A stretch of DNA of 64,000 nucleotides from Sporosarcina sp. ACRSL. GTDB taxonomy: Bacteria > Bacillota > Bacilli > Bacillales_A > Planococcaceae. A program made the position numbers and the translations under genes. Positions 7,161 to 16,568 of this stretch are shown here, in pieces (the stretch's first letter is position 1; each line of letters begins with the position of its first letter). The stretch is from contig NZ_JAKRNT010000003.1 of NCBI RefSeq assembly GCF_022346605.1, forward strand, positions 124,001 through 188,000. The letters run 5' to 3'. Under the pieces are notes generated by a model. It worked only from the letters and a program-made list of their open reading frames with translations. It made no database searches and was not told where the DNA came from.

Positions 7161-8423
7161 TCATCGGGTAAAATTGCTGATAAGTGCTTGTCGTTCGTTC
7201 CAGGTCATCGGGGGAATCGTAGACTTTCTTTCAATCATCGAAATTGCACCGTCTACCGGACATACAATTGCGCATAAGTTACAGCCAACACAATCCTCTT
7301 CGCGTACCTTCAACATTGGACGACCACTCTCTGTGTACAGGTCAATACATTGATGTGACGTATCTTCACATGCAATATGGCACTTATTGCAGTTGATGCA
7401 GACATCATTATTGATTTGAGCAACAATATTGTAATTCAGATCCAAGTCGCCCCAGTCAGAATAGCGCTTCACGGACTGACCGAGCAAGTCCATCACCCTG
7501 GCAATGCCCTTCCCGTCCAAATAATTGTTTAGCCCATCTATCATATCTTCGACAATACTGAATCCGTGGTGCATCGCCGCTGTACAAACTTGTACGCCCG
7601 TTGCACCCATCAGCAAGTATTCTGCAGCATCCTGCCAGTTTGAAATTCCGCCGATTCCTGATATGGGAACATTGACGAGTGGATTCCGCGCGCATTCGGC
7701 GACCATGTTTAGCGCAATCGGCTTGACTGCAGGTCCGCAGTATCCGCCATGCGCCCCTTTCCCGCCAACATGCGGCACCGTATTCCATGTATCCAGATCG
7801 ACACCTGCTAAGCTGTTGATCGTATTTATCATACTGACAGCATCTGCCCCGCCGCGCACTGCTGCTTCTGCAGTCACCGTAATATCGGTTATATTCGGCG
7901 TCAGCTTGACGATTACAGGTGTGCGTGCAACTTCCTTCACCCAATAGGTCTGCTTTTCAACCAATTCAGGGACTTGACCAGAGGCAGATCCCATTCCCCG
8001 TTCCGCCATTCCATGCGGACAACCGAAATTCAGCTCTAGCCCATCAACTCCGACAGCTTCTACTTTCTTGACAATTTCATGCCACTTTTCCTGCTGTGGC
8101 TCGACCATTAAGGATGCGATAATGGCGTGATTGGGAAACCTTTTTTTCGTCTCAAGAATTTCTTTCAGATTAACCTCTAATGGACGGTCTGTAATCAGTT
8201 CAATATTATTGAAGCCGGCTACTCTTTGTCCATTGAAGCTGACAGCAGCAAAGCGCGATGAAACATTCAATATTGGTTCGCCTAGCGTCTTCCATACTGC
8301 TCCGCCCCAGCCCGCTTCAAATGCCCGTTGCACTTGATAGCCCGAATTAGTCGGTGGTGCTGATGCTAGCCAAAATGGATTCGGTGATTTAATCCCCGCT
8401 AAGTCAATTCGTAAGTCTGCCAT
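7161..8423 (-). CDS. preA: Dihydropyrimidine dehydrogenase subunit PreA
   Basis: PreA reduces uracil or thymine to the 5,6-dihydro form together with PreT. Residues 1-310 form the dihydroorotate-dehydrogenase-like FMN barrel (KSPNPFWLASAPPT, ELNFGCPHGM, SGIGGI). The C-terminus carries two ferredoxin-type clusters (CINCNKCHIAC and CVGCNLCAIVCP). Length 420 aa matches the family. It is 12 bp downstream of preT. Confidence 0.95.
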   Translation of the reverse strand: MADLRIDLAGIKSPNPFWLASAPPTNSGYQVQRAFEAGWGGAVWKTLGEPILNVSSRFAAVSFNGQRVAGFNNIELITDRPLEVNLKEILETKKRFPNHAIIASLMVEPQQEKWHEIVKKVEAVGVDGLELNFGCPHGMAERGMGSASGQVPELVEKQTYWVKEVARTPVIVKLTPNITDITVTAEAAVRGGADAVSMINTINSLAGVDLDTWNTVPHVGGKGAHGGYCGPAVKPIALNMVAECARNPLVNVPISGIGGISNWQDAAEYLLMGATGVQVCTAAMHHGFSIVEDMIDGLNNYLDGKGIARVMDLLGQSVKRYSDWGDLDLNYNIVAQINNDVCINCNKCHIACEDTSHQCIDLYTESGRPMLKVREEDCVGCNLCAIVCPVDGAISMIERKSTIPPMTWNERQALISNFTR

Positions 8424-8435
8424 ATAGTATCCCCC

Positions 8436-9779
8436 CTATGCGATCTCGCGCGGTTTTCTTAAACGCTCATGAATGATCGTCGCAGCATCTTTTCCTTGCT
8501 GTGCAGCTGTTACAACCATCGCTTCACCTTGGCCGTTGCCGAAGACAACATCTCCACAGGCAAACACTTTCTCATTAGACGTTTGCATAGTCTTTTCATC
8601 AATGTCTACGACTCCGTTCGTATGCTGCAATCCGAACGCTTCAATAAGCGGGACTAAACGCGTTTGTCCAATGGCTTTGATGACTGCGTCCACCTGTATG
8701 ATAAACTCAGATCCCTTGATTTCTTCTGGTCGTTGCCTGCCATCTGCTCCTGCTTCTCCAAGCTTCATCTTCACGCACTCAAGGCCCACTACTTTCCCTG
8801 CCTCATCACCAATAATTCGCTTCGGCGCTGTCAGCCACTTGAATCCAACGCCATCCTGCTTAGCAAATTCATATTCATATTGGTAGGCAGTCATCTCTTT
8901 TTCCGTTCTTCTATAAAGAATGTCAACTTGCTCAGCACCTAGCCGCACAGCACAAGTCGCCCCGTCTATCGCTGTATTTCCAGCACCGATGACCGCAACA
9001 CGTTTTCCGATTAAGTCCTCTGTCAGCACACCCATTTTCGTACGCTTTACAAACTCAATAGCATCATGGACGCCTTCCAGTTCCTCACCTTCAATGCCAA
9101 GGTTAGGTACGGACCCCATCCCAACCGCTAAAATAACGCTGTCAAATTGCGTTAAAATTTCCTCGGCAGAAATATCCACGCCTACTCTTGTGTTTGTTTT
9201 AATGTCCACACCAAGCTTTGCAACTTGGGCCACTTCCCAATCCGCTACTTCATTCGGCAATCTGAAAGACACGATGCCATACGTGTTCAAGCCACCTGCC
9301 TTTGCCTCCGCTTCGAAAATCGTGACACTATAACCGAATCGACTAAGCTCTCGCGCCGCTGACAAGCCCGCCGGACCAGAGCCCACAATCGCTACCTTAT
9401 ATCCATTTGGTTCACCTTTTTTAAATAGTTCTACGCCTGTTTCCATTGCCCAGTCTGTTGCATAACGTTGCAGTTGTCCTATTTTGATAGGCTTGGTTGA
9501 AGAATTCAGCACACAAGCCCCTTCACATAATATCTCGGTTGGGCATACCCGCGCACAGCTTGCACCAATTGGATTGGCGTCCATTATCGTCTTAGCCGAA
9601 CCTTTCATATTTCCGGAAGCAATTTTTTTGATGAAATTCGGAACTTGAATACTTGTTGGGCAAGCTGTTATACAAGGTGCGTCGTAACAGTACAGACAGC
9701 GATTAGCTTCTTCCATCGCTTCATTTTTCGTCATCCTGCCCGTCATTTCCACAAAATTACGTTCGAGTTGAGAACTCAT
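8436..9779 (-). CDS. preT: Dihydropyrimidine dehydrogenase subunit PreT (NAD(P)H-dependent)
   Basis: A GltD-like flavoprotein of 447 aa. The N-terminal region has Cys motifs for Fe-S clusters (CLYCYDAPCITACP, CARVCP, CEGAC). The FAD-binding GSGPAGLSAAREL is near residue 130 and a second NAD(P)-binding GAGNTAIDGA near residue 265. It passes electrons from NAD(P)H to PreA in the first step of reductive pyrimidine catabolism. It is 29 bp downstream of the dihydropyrimidinase gene, with ribosome binding site GGGGGGAA before the ATG. Confidence 0.95.
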   Translation of the reverse strand: MSSQLERNFVEMTGRMTKNEAMEEANRCLYCYDAPCITACPTSIQVPNFIKKIASGNMKGSAKTIMDANPIGASCARVCPTEILCEGACVLNSSTKPIKIGQLQRYATDWAMETGVELFKKGEPNGYKVAIVGSGPAGLSAARELSRFGYSVTIFEAEAKAGGLNTYGIVSFRLPNEVADWEVAQVAKLGVDIKTNTRVGVDISAEEILTQFDSVILAVGMGSVPNLGIEGEELEGVHDAIEFVKRTKMGVLTEDLIGKRVAVIGAGNTAIDGATCAVRLGAEQVDILYRRTEKEMTAYQYEYEFAKQDGVGFKWLTAPKRIIGDEAGKVVGLECVKMKLGEAGADGRQRPEEIKGSEFIIQVDAVIKAIGQTRLVPLIEAFGLQHTNGVVDIDEKTMQTSNEKVFACGDVVFGNGQGEAMVVTAAQQGKDAATIIHERLRKPREIA

Positions 9780-9808
9780 TAAACCATTCCCCCCTAATGG
9801 ATTGAGAT

Positions 9809-11212
9809 TTAGACGTTGATCCGTTCAGCAGCCGCCTTCTGTAAGGCACGCTTAATATAACGGCCACTGCCTAATGCGCCTACGAATTGTCTGTTTTTAA
9901 TAACGTATTCACCACGTACAAGAACACTGATTGGCTCCCCTGTAACTTCCCATCCTTCATATGGATTGTAATCGACATTCATATGGTGGGTTTCTGCAGA
10001 GATTTTGCGTTTTTTGTCAGGATCAAAAATTACGATATCTGCGTCAGATCCTATAGCAATCGTTCCTTTTTGCGGGTATAAACCGAAGATCTTTGCAGCA
10101 CTTGTCGAAATCATATCAACGAAGTCGTGTATGGAAATCCGTCCTTTCGCCACGCCTTCAGAATATAAAATGCTGAAACGGTCTTCGATAAACGGCCCAC
10201 CATTTGGAATTTTGGAGAAGTCATTCAGCCCTAATCTCTTTTTACCGTTAAAGCTAAAAGAACATTGGTCAGAGCCGATTGTTTGCAATTGCTTGGCTTT
10301 TAACGCATTCCATAAATGCTCTTGATGGTATTTCGGACGAAGTGGCGGTGACCAAACATATTTAGCTCCTTCGAAGCCTGGCTGTGCTAACGCTGACTGA
10401 TCGAGCGTTAAATAGGGTGGACATGTTTCCCCATACACGTCATAGCCCTTTTCACGCGCTGAAATAATTTCATCCAATGCCTCTTTACACGTCACATGGA
10501 CAACGTATAGTTTTGCACCTGCAATATGCGCCAGTTCAATGGCCCGTTTCGTCGCCTCACCTTCTACTTCTGCGGGACGTGTCAGTGCGTGATAGATTGG
10601 CGCTGTCTGTCCGGCTTGCCTCGCCTCCTCTACTAATTCGTCAATGACTGAGCCATTTTCACAGTGCACCATCACTACAGCACCTACGTCTTTTGCAATT
10701 TTAAAGGCTTTGAACAGCGTACGATCAGACGCCTGGAATTCTTTCGCATACGCCATGAACACTTTGACAGAAGTAATCCCTTCACGCTCTAACAACAAAG
10801 GCAACTCAGCCTCTGTTTCCGGCGTTAAATCACTAATCATTAAATGGAAGCCGTAGTCAACGGCAGAATTTCCCTTTGCTTTTTCATGCCACTTCTCCAC
10901 AGCCGTTGCAAGTTTCTTTTCACCCGCAGATAAGCAGAAATCTAAGATGGTAGTCGTCCCACCAAAGGCAGCTGCAATTGTACCCGACTTCCAATCATCA
11001 TCTGTTACCGTGTTGTTGAACGGCATATCCAAATGCGTATGTGGATCAATTCCGCCTGGCATCACATATTTGCCTGTTGCATCTACAACTTCCGCTCCGT
11101 CAGCTGATAGGTTTTTTCCGATTTGTACAATCTTGCCGTTTTCAACTAAGATATCTGCCTCATACAAATCTGAAGCTGTCGCGATGATTCCGCCTGTAAT
11201 GATTTTTTTCAT
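9809..11212 (-). CDS. hydA: Dihydropyrimidinase (D-hydantoinase)
   Basis: A cyclic amidohydrolase of 467 aa that opens dihydrouracil to N-carbamoyl-beta-alanine. The metal site is visible: DPHTHLD near residue 57, SVKVFMAY carrying the Lys that is carboxylated (about residue 150), VMVHCENG and YVVHVTC supplying His, and IGSDQCSF supplying Asp. Length and motifs match dihydropyrimidinase/hydantoinase. Position between carbamoylase and preT supports the pyrimidine role over allantoin or phenylhydantoin. Confidence 0.95.
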   Translation of the reverse strand: MKKIITGGIIATASDLYEADILVENGKIVQIGKNLSADGAEVVDATGKYVMPGGIDPHTHLDMPFNNTVTDDDWKSGTIAAAFGGTTTILDFCLSAGEKKLATAVEKWHEKAKGNSAVDYGFHLMISDLTPETEAELPLLLEREGITSVKVFMAYAKEFQASDRTLFKAFKIAKDVGAVVMVHCENGSVIDELVEEARQAGQTAPIYHALTRPAEVEGEATKRAIELAHIAGAKLYVVHVTCKEALDEIISAREKGYDVYGETCPPYLTLDQSALAQPGFEGAKYVWSPPLRPKYHQEHLWNALKAKQLQTIGSDQCSFSFNGKKRLGLNDFSKIPNGGPFIEDRFSILYSEGVAKGRISIHDFVDMISTSAAKIFGLYPQKGTIAIGSDADIVIFDPDKKRKISAETHHMNVDYNPYEGWEVTGEPISVLVRGEYVIKNRQFVGALGSGRYIKRALQKAAAERINV

Positions 11213-11294
11213 ACTATCCTCACCTTTCGATTAATGACTGTAAGTTTTTAGATTTGCCAGTACTCGAGTTCATTCCAACGAAGCACCCCATACA

Positions 11295-12542
11295 TCATTG
11301 GCTTAGTGTATATCTATCGCCCATGCTGAGCTTCGTTTGTAGTGCCAACACGGTTTCCAATAACACGTCTGCTCCCTTTGCACAGTCTTCAAATGTTGTT
11401 TCTTCTTCCTCGCAATGACTTTTCCCGCCGATGCTTGGCACAAAAATCATTGCAGAAGGGATGAAACTCGCAATATATTGCGCATCATGTCCCGCCCCGC
11501 TAAACATCCTGTGAAAGGAATAACCATAGTCAGCGCACGATTTTTCCACTTCATTGCAAATAGCTTCATCAAAGAATACTGTCTCTCGCCCCCATAGCTT
11601 AACCGGTCGAATGAGGCAACCGTCTTCCTCTGAGGCTACTCCTGTTAATACTTTCTCAACTTGACTCATCACCTCTGGAGATTGATGACGCGAATCAATG
11701 GTAAAAACTACTTTGTTCGGAATGACTGTATGGATATTTGGCATAACATGCATACGCCCAAAAGTGAACACAAGCTCTTCGTCGATTTTGCTCAACTGCT
11801 CGTGCAAGGACGAAATTAAACGGGATGCCACAATCATCGGGTCCTTGCGCATCGACATAGGCGTAGTGCCAGCATGATTTGATTCACCTGTAACGGTAAC
11901 TTCATAGCACACCATGCCTAAAACGCCTTCTACCACCCCAATATCACATTGCTTAGCAGCTAACACCGGACCTTGTTCAATATGCAACTCAATATAAGCA
12001 AGGGCTTCTGTCAAACGATTTTCCTGCTCCCCCTCATACCCACTCGCCTGTAAGGCTTCTTGAAAAGTAATGCCGTTTTTGTCGGTAGAGCTCAGCATCT
12101 TTTCTCTACTGAACTTAGACGCAATGACCCCGGAACTCATCATCGCCGGATCGAAGCGAGCCCCTTCTTCATTTGTAAAATTTACAAGCATTAATGGAAT
12201 GTCGAGCTCAATGTCGTTATCCTTTAATGTCCGTATGGCCTCTATTCCTGTTAAAATGCCTAACACACCATCAAACCTGCCGCCTTTTTCAACGGAATCC
12301 AGATGCGATCCGATTACAATTGGCGGACAATCTTTCTTCCCCGGCAGTGTCGCATAGATATTGGCCATATCATCTGTTTGAATATCCATTCCAAGCTCTT
12401 TACATATTTCAATAAAGCAGTCTCTGGCCAAAATATCCTCTTTTGACAAGGACAGACGAGTTACGCCTCCGTTTGCCGTGGCGCCAAACTGACTGAACCG
12501 TTCAACTAATGACTGCAATCGACTTCTATTGCATGGATACAT
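11295..12542 (-). CDS. N-carbamoyl-beta-alanine amidohydrolase / M20-family carbamoylase
   Basis: A binuclear-metal amidase of 415 aa in the M20/M40 hydantoinase-carbamoylase family. Motifs: VIGSHLDSVEKGGRFDGVLG (metal His and Asp), FTNEEGARF (catalytic Glu), LHIEQGPVLA and the C-terminal SGAGHDAQ. It would hydrolyse N-carbamoyl-beta-alanine to beta-alanine, CO2 and ammonia. The ATG at 12,542 is preferred over GTG at 12,548 because AGAGG lies about 8 nt upstream. It is the first gene of the minus-strand pyrimidine operon. Confidence 0.9.
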   Translation of the reverse strand: MYPCNRSRLQSLVERFSQFGATANGGVTRLSLSKEDILARDCFIEICKELGMDIQTDDMANIYATLPGKKDCPPIVIGSHLDSVEKGGRFDGVLGILTGIEAIRTLKDNDIELDIPLMLVNFTNEEGARFDPAMMSSGVIASKFSREKMLSSTDKNGITFQEALQASGYEGEQENRLTEALAYIELHIEQGPVLAAKQCDIGVVEGVLGMVCYEVTVTGESNHAGTTPMSMRKDPMIVASRLISSLHEQLSKIDEELVFTFGRMHVMPNIHTVIPNKVVFTIDSRHQSPEVMSQVEKVLTGVASEEDGCLIRPVKLWGRETVFFDEAICNEVEKSCADYGYSFHRMFSGAGHDAQYIASFIPSAMIFVPSIGGKSHCEEEETTFEDCAKGADVLLETVLALQTKLSMGDRYTLSQ

Positions 12543-12765
12543 ATGCACGTCCTCTCTTTCATAGATATTGAATTAACCGCTACTTATAAGAACTATTAAC
12601 TAAGTGTATTCGGAGTAAGTGAATATAAGACTTAAAAAAATATGGCTAAGCGCATATTCACGAAATGTTGTTTATATAATAAGTGGCTGTGTAGATAACG
12701 CTGTTTTCTAAGGAAGTTGAGTTGTGGATTGATAGCAAAAGAAAAATGAAGGAGTGATGATTTCC
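12543..12765. promoter_or_regulatory. Divergent promoter region of the pyrimidine degradation locus
   Basis: This is the ~220 bp gap between the carbamoylase start (minus) and the aminotransferase start (plus). On the plus strand a consensus -10 element TATAAT is at 12675-12680, about 85 bp before the start codon, without a good -35 box, which suggests an activator-dependent promoter. A TTATAA-like element on the minus strand near 12,580 could serve the other operon. No regulator gene is adjacent. Confidence 0.45.
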
Positions 12766-14136
12766 ATGACGAACTTAACAAGTCAAAATTGGCAAGTAAA
12801 AGATGAGCAGTATGTATGGCATGCCATGAAGCCCTACAACCCGAAAGCTACGTCAATCATTCAGAAATCGGAAGGCGCTTGGGTAACGGATATTGACGGG
12901 AAACGTTACTTGGATGCCATGTCCGGTTTATGGTGTGTGAACGTCGGCTACGGTCGTGAGGAACTCGCTAAAGCCGCTTACGAGCAATTACTGGAAAATG
13001 CCTATACCCCCCTATCCGTCGGGCACGTCCCTGCCATCCAACTAAGCGAAAAGATCAGCGAATTATTAGGTGATGATTATGTTGTCTTTTACTCCAATAG
13101 TGGTTCAGAGGCGAATGAGACCGCCTTCAAGATCGCACGTCAGTACCATCAACAGAAAGGTCACACCAATCGAACGAAATTCATCTCCCGCTATAGGGCC
13201 TACCACGGCAGTACAATGGGGGCGTTAGCGGCAACAGGGCAAGCCCAGCGCAAATATAAATACGAACCGTTAGCAACCGGCTTCATTCATGTTGCACCGC
13301 CAGATGCCTACCGTGCAAACGAAGAACATATTACTGAGCCGGCTTCCCTGCCATCTGTTCAGGCGATTGATAATGTCATGACGTGGGAAATGTCCGATAC
13401 GATTGCAGGCATTATTCTCGAGCCCATTATTACGGGCGGCGGCGTGATTATGCCGCATAAGGATTATTTACGCGGGGTAAAAGCCGTCTGTGAAAAGCAT
13501 GGGGCATTGCTCATTCTCGATGAAGTAATATGCGGCTTCGGTCGTACAGGAAAAGCATTCGGCTTCCAGAACTATGGCATTCAGCCGGATATTGTCACAA
13601 TGGCAAAAGGCTTAACAAGCGCATATATGCCGCTATCTGCTACAGCAGTGCGCCGTGAAATCTATGAGGCCTTTGTAGGGAGCGAGGAGTATGACTTTTT
13701 CCGACACGTCAACACATTCGGTGGTTCTCCAGCGGCCTGTGCAGTTGCCCTCAAAAATATTGAAATCCTGGAAAGGGAAAATTTATTCGCCCGCTCAGAA
13801 GAAATGGGCGCTATTCTTCATGCAGAACTGCAAGAACGCTTAAAGGATCATCCAAATGTTGGCGACATTCGCGGGAAAGGCTTACTGATCGGCATTGAGC
13901 TTGTAAGTGACAAGAGCAGCAAAGCGCCACTTGACGTGACGGCTGTCAACAAGGTCATTTCTCTATGTAAAGAACAAGGGGTAATCATCGGGAAAAATGG
14001 TGTCACGGTTGCAGGTTTCAACAATGTTTTAACAATTGCTCCACCACTAATTATTTCGTTGGCAGAAAAAGATTTGATTGTCGAAAAGCTCACACACGCG
14101 TTACATGAGCTGCTGCCACAAGGGGGAAATGAATAA
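12766..14136 (+). CDS. Class III omega-aminotransferase (beta-alanine:pyruvate type)
   Basis: A PLP-dependent aminotransferase of about 456 aa. The GSEANETAFKIARQYH segment, LILDEVICGFGRTGKAFG (Asp binding the pyridine N) and TMAKGLTSAYMPLSA (the Schiff-base Lys) are all present. In this context it should convert beta-alanine to malonate semialdehyde with pyruvate as acceptor. The ATG at 12,766 is chosen with an AAGGAGTGAT ribosome binding site upstream; an in-frame GTG at 12,754 and ATG at 12,757 overlap that site. The next gene's ATG follows the stop codon directly. Confidence 0.9.
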   Translation: MTNLTSQNWQVKDEQYVWHAMKPYNPKATSIIQKSEGAWVTDIDGKRYLDAMSGLWCVNVGYGREELAKAAYEQLLENAYTPLSVGHVPAIQLSEKISELLGDDYVVFYSNSGSEANETAFKIARQYHQQKGHTNRTKFISRYRAYHGSTMGALAATGQAQRKYKYEPLATGFIHVAPPDAYRANEEHITEPASLPSVQAIDNVMTWEMSDTIAGIILEPIITGGGVIMPHKDYLRGVKAVCEKHGALLILDEVICGFGRTGKAFGFQNYGIQPDIVTMAKGLTSAYMPLSATAVRREIYEAFVGSEEYDFFRHVNTFGGSPAACAVALKNIEILERENLFARSEEMGAILHAELQERLKDHPNVGDIRGKGLLIGIELVSDKSSKAPLDVTAVNKVISLCKEQGVIIGKNGVTVAGFNNVLTIAPPLIISLAEKDLIVEKLTHALHELLPQGGNE

Positions 14137-15657
14137 ATGGTGACGAATACAGAGGTAAAAGAACTAGGGCACTTTATTAATGGTGAAATCGTGGCCGGCA
14201 CAAGTGGTCACTTCTCAAATGTTTTCAATCCAAGTACAGGTGAAGTGATCGCACATGTCCCTCTTGCAACAAAAGAGGAAGTGCAGGGCGCCATTGCAAC
14301 TGCTCAAGCAGCCTTTCCAGCTTGGCGTGCTCTGTCAGTCAGCAAACGTGTTGAGATTGTCATGAAGTTTCGTCAATTGATGACCGAACGCATGGATGAA
14401 CTCATCGATATCATTTGTACCGAAAGCGGGAAAACAGTCGAGGACGCGAAGGGTGAAATTACACGTGGCCTGGAATCTGTAGATTTAGCCATCAATGCCC
14501 CTCATTTATTAAAAGGTGAGTACTCCGTCAATGTCGGCGGAAATATTAATGCTTATTCGGCAAAAGTGCCACTCGGCGTCGTTGCAGCGATATCCCCATT
14601 CAACTTTCCGGTGATGGTACCGCTTGCCATGACAAGTATGGCGGTCGCAGTCGGCAATTCCGTCATTTTAAAGCCTTCCGAGCGTGTACCTTGCTCCGCA
14701 TTGTATTTTTCGGAACTGTGGAAAGAAGCCGGTTTGCCGAATGGTGTATGGACAGTCATCAATGGCGACAAGGATGCGGTGAACGAACTATTGGAAAACC
14801 CCGCTATTGAAGCCATTTCGTTTGTCGGTTCCACGCCAGTCGCCGAGTATATTTACACAACCGCCTCAAAATACGGCAAGCGTGTTACGGCACTAGGTGG
14901 CGGTAAAAACAATATGATTGTCATGCCCGATGCCGATCTGGAACAGGCCGCAAGCGCATTTTTAGGCGCTGCTTATGGAGCTGCTTCCCAACGCTGTATG
15001 GCCATTTCGACAATCATTCCCGTTGGTGAAGAAACCGCAAACAAGCTTGTAGACATACTGGCTGAAAAAATTGCAAAGTTAAAAGTGGGGCCTTACACAG
15101 ATGCAGATGTTGACTTCGGACCTGTTATTACAAAGCAGTCAAAGGACGCAATCATCGGCTTTATCGACCGCAGCCTAGAGGAAGGCGCTACGCTAGTATG
15201 CGATGGCCGCAACCCAGACATCAATAAAAACTCTAACGGCTTCTATCTGGGTCCTACTCTACTGGACAACGTTAAACCCGGAATGGAAATTTATGAGCAA
15301 GAAGTATTTGGTCCTGCCCGAAATGTCGTCCGGGTAAATTCTTTAGAGGAAGCAATCGACCTAATTAATGCGCATGAGCTTGGCAATGGTGTGACCATTT
15401 ATACGAATAACGGGGCGGCCGCACGCAAATTCATAATGGAAATTGACGTCGGCATGGTCGGGATAAATGTACCCATTCCCATTCCTGTGGGTTACCATAA
15501 CTTTGCCGGCTGGAAACGGTCCAGATTCGGCGAGGGGCATATGTTCGGGCCTGAACATGTCCGCTTCTTCACCAAAACCAAAACCATTTCAGAAAAGTGG
15601 TTTGAAGAAAATAGCGAATCTGCGTCAACCTTTGCTTTTCCGAGTAATGACAGCTAA
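14137..15657 (+). CDS. mmsA: Malonate/methylmalonate-semialdehyde dehydrogenase (CoA-acylating)
   Basis: An aldehyde dehydrogenase of 506 aa. Typical features of the CoA-acylating MMSDH subfamily are GKTVEDAKGEITRGLE and ISPFNFPVMVPL near the N-terminus, FVGSTPVAEYIY in the Rossmann region, and the catalytic Cys in AASQRCMAIST. It converts malonate semialdehyde to acetyl-CoA and CO2, the last step of uracil/beta-alanine breakdown; methylmalonate semialdehyde from thymine or valine is another possible substrate. A GGGGG stretch before the upstream stop serves as ribosome binding site. Confidence 0.9.
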   Translation: MVTNTEVKELGHFINGEIVAGTSGHFSNVFNPSTGEVIAHVPLATKEEVQGAIATAQAAFPAWRALSVSKRVEIVMKFRQLMTERMDELIDIICTESGKTVEDAKGEITRGLESVDLAINAPHLLKGEYSVNVGGNINAYSAKVPLGVVAAISPFNFPVMVPLAMTSMAVAVGNSVILKPSERVPCSALYFSELWKEAGLPNGVWTVINGDKDAVNELLENPAIEAISFVGSTPVAEYIYTTASKYGKRVTALGGGKNNMIVMPDADLEQAASAFLGAAYGAASQRCMAISTIIPVGEETANKLVDILAEKIAKLKVGPYTDADVDFGPVITKQSKDAIIGFIDRSLEEGATLVCDGRNPDINKNSNGFYLGPTLLDNVKPGMEIYEQEVFGPARNVVRVNSLEEAIDLINAHELGNGVTIYTNNGAAARKFIMEIDVGMVGINVPIPIPVGYHNFAGWKRSRFGEGHMFGPEHVRFFTKTKTISEKWFEENSESASTFAFPSNDS

Positions 15658-15668
15658 GAAGACTGTAT

Positions 15669-15708
15669 AAACAGACCTATTAGGCCGGATGCCTAAGGTC
15701 TGTTTTTT
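15669..15708 (+). terminator. Intrinsic terminator after the semialdehyde dehydrogenase
   Basis: AACAGACC and TTAGGC pair with GCCTAA and GGTCTGTT, with a CGGAT loop and six T at the 3' side. It ends the aminotransferase-dehydrogenase transcript. Confidence 0.9.
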
Positions 15709-15848
15709 CACTCTTACATCTCATCTTCAACTTACATATTTACTGTCATTACATTGGTTGGAGTTGCAAAGAAGATGAATGGACTTTTAATCAACAGAAC
15801 AGTAAATTGGAAGTGCATTCAAATTCCGATTTTTGAAAGGGTAAGATT

Positions 15849-16331
15849 ATGCCAATCATCGAACACGAAATTCACATTAATGCACCTATCCATATCTGTT
15901 TTGACCTTGCCAGAGATGTAGATGTCCATACGGAAACAACGGCAAAAACCAATGAAAGAGCCATCGCCGGCGTGACGACTGGACTCATGGAAAACGGTGA
16001 TACTGTTACTTGGGAAGCGGTCCATCTTGGAGTAAGACAAAGATTGACCGCGAAGATAATGAAGATGGATCGACCTCACAAATTCACTGATGTCATGGTA
16101 AAAGGAGCCTTCCACTCTTTTACGCACACACATGAATTCGTTGAAAGCGGCACGGGAACAATAATGAAAGATACCTTTTCGTATAAATCTCCCTTCGGCG
16201 TCATAGGAAAAATAGCTGACCGATTGTTTTTAGAAAAGTATATGACGAATTTCATTGTAGATCGAGCGAATGAATTAAAAAGGATAGCTGAAAGTAATCC
16301 AGACCATATTAAGATTGCAAATACAAATTAA
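15849..16331 (+). CDS. SRPBCC (START-like) superfamily protein
   Basis: A 160-residue protein beginning IIEHEIHINAPIHICFDLARDVDVH, the usual opening of polyketide-cyclase/dehydrase-like SRPBCC proteins, with conserved WEAVHLGVRQRLTAKI and the C-terminal FLEKYMTNFIVDRANELKRIAE helix. The fold makes a deep hydrophobic pocket; ligand unknown. The ribosome binding site is GAAAGG before the ATG. It is followed 17 bp later by a small ORF in the same direction. Confidence 0.8.
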   Translation: MPIIEHEIHINAPIHICFDLARDVDVHTETTAKTNERAIAGVTTGLMENGDTVTWEAVHLGVRQRLTAKIMKMDRPHKFTDVMVKGAFHSFTHTHEFVESGTGTIMKDTFSYKSPFGVIGKIADRLFLEKYMTNFIVDRANELKRIAESNPDHIKIANTN

Positions 16332-16348
16332 TATGGGAGGTTTTCATA

Positions 16349-16525
16349 ATGAAACAAGGTGCACATAGCAATTTATATTCAAATCCAAAAACGCCGGGAA
16401 ACCGCAGGGAAGTAAAAGAAGAAATCTCGATGGAATTAGCTGAGCTTGGCAATCTTCAAACGAATCATGAGCCGATGACACCGAATCATCGGGAGACTGC
16501 TGAGAGAGATAAATACAAAGGCTAA
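16349..16525 (+). CDS. Small hydrophilic protein, 58 aa
   Basis: The ATG at 16,349 has GGGAGG about 10 nt upstream. The frame is open for 58 codons (starts MKQGAHSNLYSNPKTPGN, ends RDKYKG). It is rich in Asn, Glu, Lys and Pro with no hydrophobic segment, like many short Bacillales proteins made in stationary phase or sporulation, but I do not recognise the family. It likely forms an operon with the SRPBCC gene. Confidence 0.6.
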   Translation: MKQGAHSNLYSNPKTPGNRREVKEEISMELAELGNLQTNHEPMTPNHRETAERDKYKG

Positions 16526-16563
16526 TAAAAAAGCCATGTCTGTGTTTACATTCAGACATGGCT
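16526..16563 (-). terminator. Intrinsic terminator of the methyltransferase gene
   Basis: AGCCATGTCTG (16532-16542) pairs with CAGACATGGCT (16553-16563). Read on the minus strand it is followed by six T, so it ends the transcript from the methyltransferase at 17,330. It may also act on the plus strand, with a weaker tail. Confidence 0.85.
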
Positions 16564-16568
16564 GCTCC

